The translations under genes and the position numbers were made by a program. The notes beneath the pieces were generated by a model. That model was not told the DNA's origin, did not search any database, and saw nothing but the letters and a program-made list of their open reading frames with translations. From Clostridia bacterium (lineage in GTDB: Bacteria; Bacillota; Clostridia; Christensenellales; Aristaeellaceae): 38,109 bases of DNA. This document shows, in pieces, positions 34,552 to 38,109 of the stretch (position 1 is its first letter; every line of letters begins with the position of its first letter). The stretch is from positions 1 to 38,109 of the forward strand of contig JAFUFB010000027.1 of the NCBI GenBank assembly GCA_017470145.1, read 5' to 3'.

Positions 34552-34580
34552 ATTATAACGAATCTCTAACATTTTCGCAA
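34552..34580 (-). promoter_or_regulatory. Promoter of the DUF3048 gene
   Basis: A -35 TTGCGA (34575-34580) and perfect -10 TATAAT (34552-34557), 17 bases apart, on the minus strand, 37 bases before the start codon. Confidence 0.65.
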
Positions 34581-34586
34581 CAATTA

Positions 34587-34615
34587 TTGTCCCTCGTCCT
34601 TAAAAATGATACAAT
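34587..34615 (+). promoter_or_regulatory. Promoter of addB
   Basis: A -35 TTGTCC (34587-34592) and -10 TACAAT (34610-34615), 17 bases apart, 27 bases before the addB start. It is back to back with the DUF3048 promoter. Confidence 0.6.
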
Positions 34616-34642
34616 TCTTGTAATATTTCAAAGGAGATTGCC

Positions 34643-37600
34643 ATGCATTCCATTCGATTGATGGGCATTCCCGGCCGGCAACAGCGCCCCTGGCTCTTTT
34701 CCCAGATTGCGGAAAGCCGCCGGCAGGGCCGCCCCGTGGTGCTCTTTGTGCCGGAGCAATATACCCTGCAGGCGGAGCGGGATCTCATGACCGGGCTGGG
34801 GCTCAAAGGCCTGCTGAATCTGGACGTGGTCAGCCCCACGAAGCTGAAGGTCCTGGTGGCGGAACGGGCAGGCTCCAGCGGCCGGAAGCCCTTGGACGAG
34901 GCGGGCCGCGCCATGGCGCTGCATCAGGCGCTGCATGAATGCAGCGCCAGCCTGACCTATTATCAGCGTCTGGGAGATCTGTACGGCGCGGTGCCCCGGA
35001 TGGATCGCACCCTGGCGGAGCTGCGGGAGGAAAATCTGACGCCGGAAAGCCTGGAGGCCCTGGCCAGCCAAGCCCGCAGCGGCGCCCAGCGGGCGAAATA
35101 TCAGGATCTGAGCCGCATCTGGCGGAGCTACGACGCCCTCCTGCAGGATCGTTTTGATGATCCTGCCCTTTTCTGGCAGGACATGTGCGCCCGGCTGAAG
35201 GAAAGCGGCCTTTGGCAGGGGGCGGATCTGTACATCTATGGCTTTGACACCCTGCGGCCGGATCTGCGGCAGCTGACCCTGGCCGCGGCGGAAATCTGCG
35301 CCTCCATCACGGTCCTGCTGACCATGACGGACGCCTCCTCCCCCTCCGCCCGAGTCTTCCGGGTCCAGCGGGACAGCGCCCTGGCTCTTTCCGCCGCCCT
35401 GGAGGAAAAGGGCTATCCCTGCTCCCTGGAATTTCTCCCGCCCGGCCCCGCCCAGGAAATCCCCCTGGCCTTCCTGGAGCAGTATCTCTTCTCTGAAAAC
35501 GACGCCCGCTTCCCCGGCAACCCCACCCCTTCCCTCTCCCTGCACGCCGCCGCCAATCCCACGGCGGAAGCCTTGTCCATCCTGGAGCGGCTGCGGGCCT
35601 GGCGGGAGGCAGGCATCCCCTGGAACCGCATGGCCATCGCTCTGCCCCGGTCCTATGGCAGCACAGATACGCTCCTGGCCGCCCTGCGCCGCCATGGGGT
35701 CCCCTTCTTTTTCAGCCAGAAGCAGGATCTGAGCCGCCACGGGGTCAGCCGGCTGCTCTCCAGCGCCCTGGATTGCGTTGCCCAAGGGCTTCAGACCGAT
35801 GCCCTGCTGGAAATCGCCACCTGCGGTTTTGGATCCCTCTCCCGGGAGGAAGGGGCCCAGCTCATGGAATATGTCCAATCCTGGGGCATCGACCGGGGCC
35901 GCTGGCGGAAGCCCTTTACCCGGGGGGAAAACGCCGAGGAGATGGAGGCCTTGCGCCAAAGGCTCTTGGCCCCCCTGGATCATCTGCACGACGCCCTGCG
36001 AGCCGCCTCCTCCGCAGAAAAGAGCGCGGAGGCCCTTTATCGCTTCCTGCAGGAGGAGCAGATTTATCCCCAGCTGGAAGCCCGGCAGCAGCGGCTGCTG
36101 GCGGAGGAGCAGTTCGCCGAGGCCATTGTGGACCGCCAGGTCTGGGCCCTGCTGATGAATCTGCTGGATCAGCTCCACGCCCTGCTGGGGTCTCGTCGGG
36201 CCTCCCTGAAGGAGATTGCCCTGCTGATGCAGGGAGCCCTGGAAAGGGCCACCCTCTCCGCCCTGCCGGAGCGGGAGGAGGGTGTCGCCATCGGGGAAAT
36301 CGGCCATATGCTTCCTGGCCGAACGGAGGCCCTGATTCTCCCAGGTATGAACGATGGCGCCCTGTCGGCGAAAAACGATTCCCTCCTTTCCGATCCGGAG
36401 CGCCATGCCCTGGAGGAAAAGGAAGGCCGGGTCATCGGGCTGGATCAGGCCCGCATGAGCATGATCGTCCGGTCCGATTATCTGCGCACCATGTCCCTGC
36501 CGGAAAAGCAGCTGTGGGTCAGCTTCTGCCTGCGAGACGAGGGGGGCGCCGCCCTGCTGCCGGGGGAGCCGGTCTCCGAGCTGCGCCGCCTCTTTCCTGC
36601 CCTGCGGGAGGAAGGGGGCCTGTCCCAGCCGGAGGTGTTCTTCGCCCCGGAGACCCCCGCCCTGGCCCTGGAGGGCTTGGGGCCTCTGCTGCGGGAAATC
36701 CGCGCCGGGGATCAGCCGGATCTGCCCCTCCCCTGGCAGGAAGCCCTGCGGGGCCTCCTAACCCAGGAGGCTTATTCCCCTGCCGCCCAGGCCCTGCTGC
36801 GCCGGATGCTGCAGAAAGCGCCGCCCCGCTCCCTCCCGCCGCAAGTCGCCCTGCGGCTCTTCCATGGGGATCGGGTGTCCATCAGCCGGCTGGAATGCTA
36901 TGCCGCCTGCCCCCATCAGTTCTTCCTGCGCTATGGCATCAAGCCCCTGCTGCCCCGAGGATTCGAGTTCACCGCCGGGGATGCTGGCAACTTTTTCCAT
37001 CAAGCCCTGCAGGAGTATACCGACGCCGCCATTCAGGATCCCTCCTGGCCCCGGCTGTCGGAGGAGCGCATTGATCAGCTGATGGATGAAATTTTGAATC
37101 ATCTGACGGAAGCCTGGCTGGAAAGCCCCCTGGAAGCCGACGCCCTGGGCCGGTGGCAGGGGGAGGAATACCTGCGCCGCGCCCGCCACGCCGCCTCCGT
37201 GCTGACCAAATACGCCGCCAATGGGGATTTCCAGATTCTGGGTACGGAGATCGAATTCGGCGCCCCCGGCAGCCCCCCGCCCCTGATTCTTTCCCTGCCC
37301 TCCGGCGAGCGGGTGGCCCTGCAGGGAAAGATCGACCGGCTGGATCTGTATCGCGGCCCGGAGGGAGATTATCTGCGCATTGTGGATTTAAAAAGCAGCG
37401 AAAAGAAGCTGGAGCCCGCCCGCATGGACAGCGGCGAACAGCTGCAGCTGATGATCTATCTGCTTTCCGCCCTCCGGCACCGCCCCGGCGCCCTGCCTGC
37501 CGGCGCCCTCTACTTCCCCATTCGGGATCAGGAGGTGGAGGCCGACAGTCCCAAATCCGCCGAGGCCCAGCGGCTGAAAAACGTCCAGTTCAAGGGCGTG

Positions 37601-37966
37601 GCCCTGGCGGATGAAAACGTGCTTCGGGCCATGGATCGGGATATTTCCCCCTTCTCCCTGCCCAAGGTGTTCAATCAGGACGGCAGCATCTCCAAGACCG
37701 CCAGCTGGGCCCTTTCCCCCGAGATTCTGGATCAACTGATGGCCGCCGCCGCCGCCAAGGCCGCGGAGCTGTGCGTCCGCATCCGGGCGGGTGAAATTCC
37801 CATCTCCCCCTCCGTCTCCGAAACCCGCTCTCCTTGTTCTTTTTGTGAATTTAAGGAAATCTGTCCCCGCCGCAAAGCGGACGAACGCCCCCTACTCCAA
37901 GGGATGGGCTTTGAAGAAGTTGGAAAATCCGCCGAGAAATTACCGTTGCGTGAAAGCGAAAAATAG
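34643..37966 (+). CDS. ATP-dependent helicase/nuclease subunit B (AddB)
   Basis: This 1107-residue protein is the second subunit of the AddAB double-strand-break resection complex. It has an inactive helicase-like N-terminal part and a C-terminal RecB-type nuclease with GKIDRLDLY (about 895) and VDLKSS (about 913). The [4Fe-4S] staple is formed by the cysteine in RLECYAACPHQFF (about 752) and the C-terminal cluster CSFCEFKEICP (about 1063-1073). The N-terminus reads RLMGIPGRQQRPWLF, so the Walker A motif found here in B. subtilis AddB (as I remember it) is gone. No addA follows: a terminator ends the unit. The start has AAAGGAG. Confidence 0.92.
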   Translation: MHSIRLMGIPGRQQRPWLFSQIAESRRQGRPVVLFVPEQYTLQAERDLMTGLGLKGLLNLDVVSPTKLKVLVAERAGSSGRKPLDEAGRAMALHQALHECSASLTYYQRLGDLYGAVPRMDRTLAELREENLTPESLEALASQARSGAQRAKYQDLSRIWRSYDALLQDRFDDPALFWQDMCARLKESGLWQGADLYIYGFDTLRPDLRQLTLAAAEICASITVLLTMTDASSPSARVFRVQRDSALALSAALEEKGYPCSLEFLPPGPAQEIPLAFLEQYLFSENDARFPGNPTPSLSLHAAANPTAEALSILERLRAWREAGIPWNRMAIALPRSYGSTDTLLAALRRHGVPFFFSQKQDLSRHGVSRLLSSALDCVAQGLQTDALLEIATCGFGSLSREEGAQLMEYVQSWGIDRGRWRKPFTRGENAEEMEALRQRLLAPLDHLHDALRAASSAEKSAEALYRFLQEEQIYPQLEARQQRLLAEEQFAEAIVDRQVWALLMNLLDQLHALLGSRRASLKEIALLMQGALERATLSALPEREEGVAIGEIGHMLPGRTEALILPGMNDGALSAKNDSLLSDPERHALEEKEGRVIGLDQARMSMIVRSDYLRTMSLPEKQLWVSFCLRDEGGAALLPGEPVSELRRLFPALREEGGLSQPEVFFAPETPALALEGLGPLLREIRAGDQPDLPLPWQEALRGLLTQEAYSPAAQALLRRMLQKAPPRSLPPQVALRLFHGDRVSISRLECYAACPHQFFLRYGIKPLLPRGFEFTAGDAGNFFHQALQEYTDAAIQDPSWPRLSEERIDQLMDEILNHLTEAWLESPLEADALGRWQGEEYLRRARHAASVLTKYAANGDFQILGTEIEFGAPGSPPPLILSLPSGERVALQGKIDRLDLYRGPEGDYLRIVDLKSSEKKLEPARMDSGEQLQLMIYLLSALRHRPGALPAGALYFPIRDQEVEADSPKSAEAQRLKNVQFKGVALADENVLRAMDRDISPFSLPKVFNQDGSISKTASWALSPEILDQLMAAAAAKAAELCVRIRAGEIPISPSVSETRSPCSFCEFKEICPRRKADERPLLQGMGFEEVGKSAEKLPLRESEK

Positions 37967-38000
37967 GCTATAATCCGGTTTTTAACAGTTTGAGAAAAGA

Positions 38001-38044
38001 AAAATGGCTGTAGGCCTTATGTAGGAAGGCTCACAGCCATTTTT
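38001..38044 (+). terminator. Terminator of addB
   Basis: AAAATGGCTGT (38001-38011) pairs with ACAGCCATTTT (38033-38043), with a second inner pairing of AGGCCTT and AAGGC. A further small hairpin of TGAAAAT/ATTTTCA lies behind it. I see no gene in the remaining bases to 38109. Confidence 0.8.
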
Positions 38045-38109
38045 AGACTCAGTGAAAATGTAGCATAATTTTCATTTTCATAATAATTTTTTTATGGCTT
38101 TCTTTAGCG

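Overview
The window looks like chromosome from an uncultured, strictly anaerobic, G+C-rich member of the Bacillota (Clostridia; an Oscillospirales or Christensenellales type of gut or digester organism is my best guess). The clues are strong Shine-Dalgarno sequences before nearly every gene, a four-subunit 2-oxoacid:ferredoxin oxidoreductase, ECF-type vitamin uptake, Lpl-type sugar ABC transporters without a lipobox, an AddB-type exonuclease subunit and a CD1247-type protein next to efp. There is no rRNA, prophage, CRISPR array or intact insertion sequence.

Layout. 1-1236: intergenic DNA with a gene remnant, then an AraC-type regulator (minus). 1501-9071 (plus): sugar ABC transporter (binding protein, two permeases) followed by a GH127-like and a GH31 glycosidase, a regulated glycan-use operon. 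9163-14128 (minus): a surface protein built like mammalian intrinsic factor/transcobalamin (alpha-barrel, membrane hairpin, DUF4430), then EcfT, a double ECF ATPase and an S component, a likely cobalamin uptake system. 14246-15289: SGNH esterase (plus). 15419-17998: ferredoxin-dependent 2-oxoacid oxidoreductase, order delta-alpha-beta-gamma. 18064-18166: an unannotated small-RNA candidate (minus). 18306-23010: gyrA and gyrB (minus, gyrB first). 23214-25346: phosphopantetheinyl transferase and a secreted parvulin-like foldase (minus). 25487-25641: tRNA-Glu and tRNA-Gln (minus). 25778-26856: short-chain dehydrogenase and cupin (plus). 26964-29717: TrpXYZ-like ABC transporter (minus). 29928-32068: Xaa-Pro peptidase, EF-P and a CD1247-like zinc-ribbon protein (minus). 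32161-34515: large secreted DUF3048 protein (minus). 34643-37966: AddB (plus).

How it fits together. The left part is accessory metabolism: glycan import and trimming under a local regulator, B12 capture and amino-acid fermentation through ferredoxin. The right part is mostly housekeeping. The most unusual things are the intrinsic-factor-like protein with its ECF transporter; a compact minus-strand transcription unit between gyrA and the oxidoreductase operon; a family of structured dispersed elements with three copies, each next to a stop codon; a G-quadruplex motif in the gyrB-gyrA spacer; and a perfect 17-bp palindrome on the promoter of the sugar operon. All calls are from reading the sequence; no database search was run.
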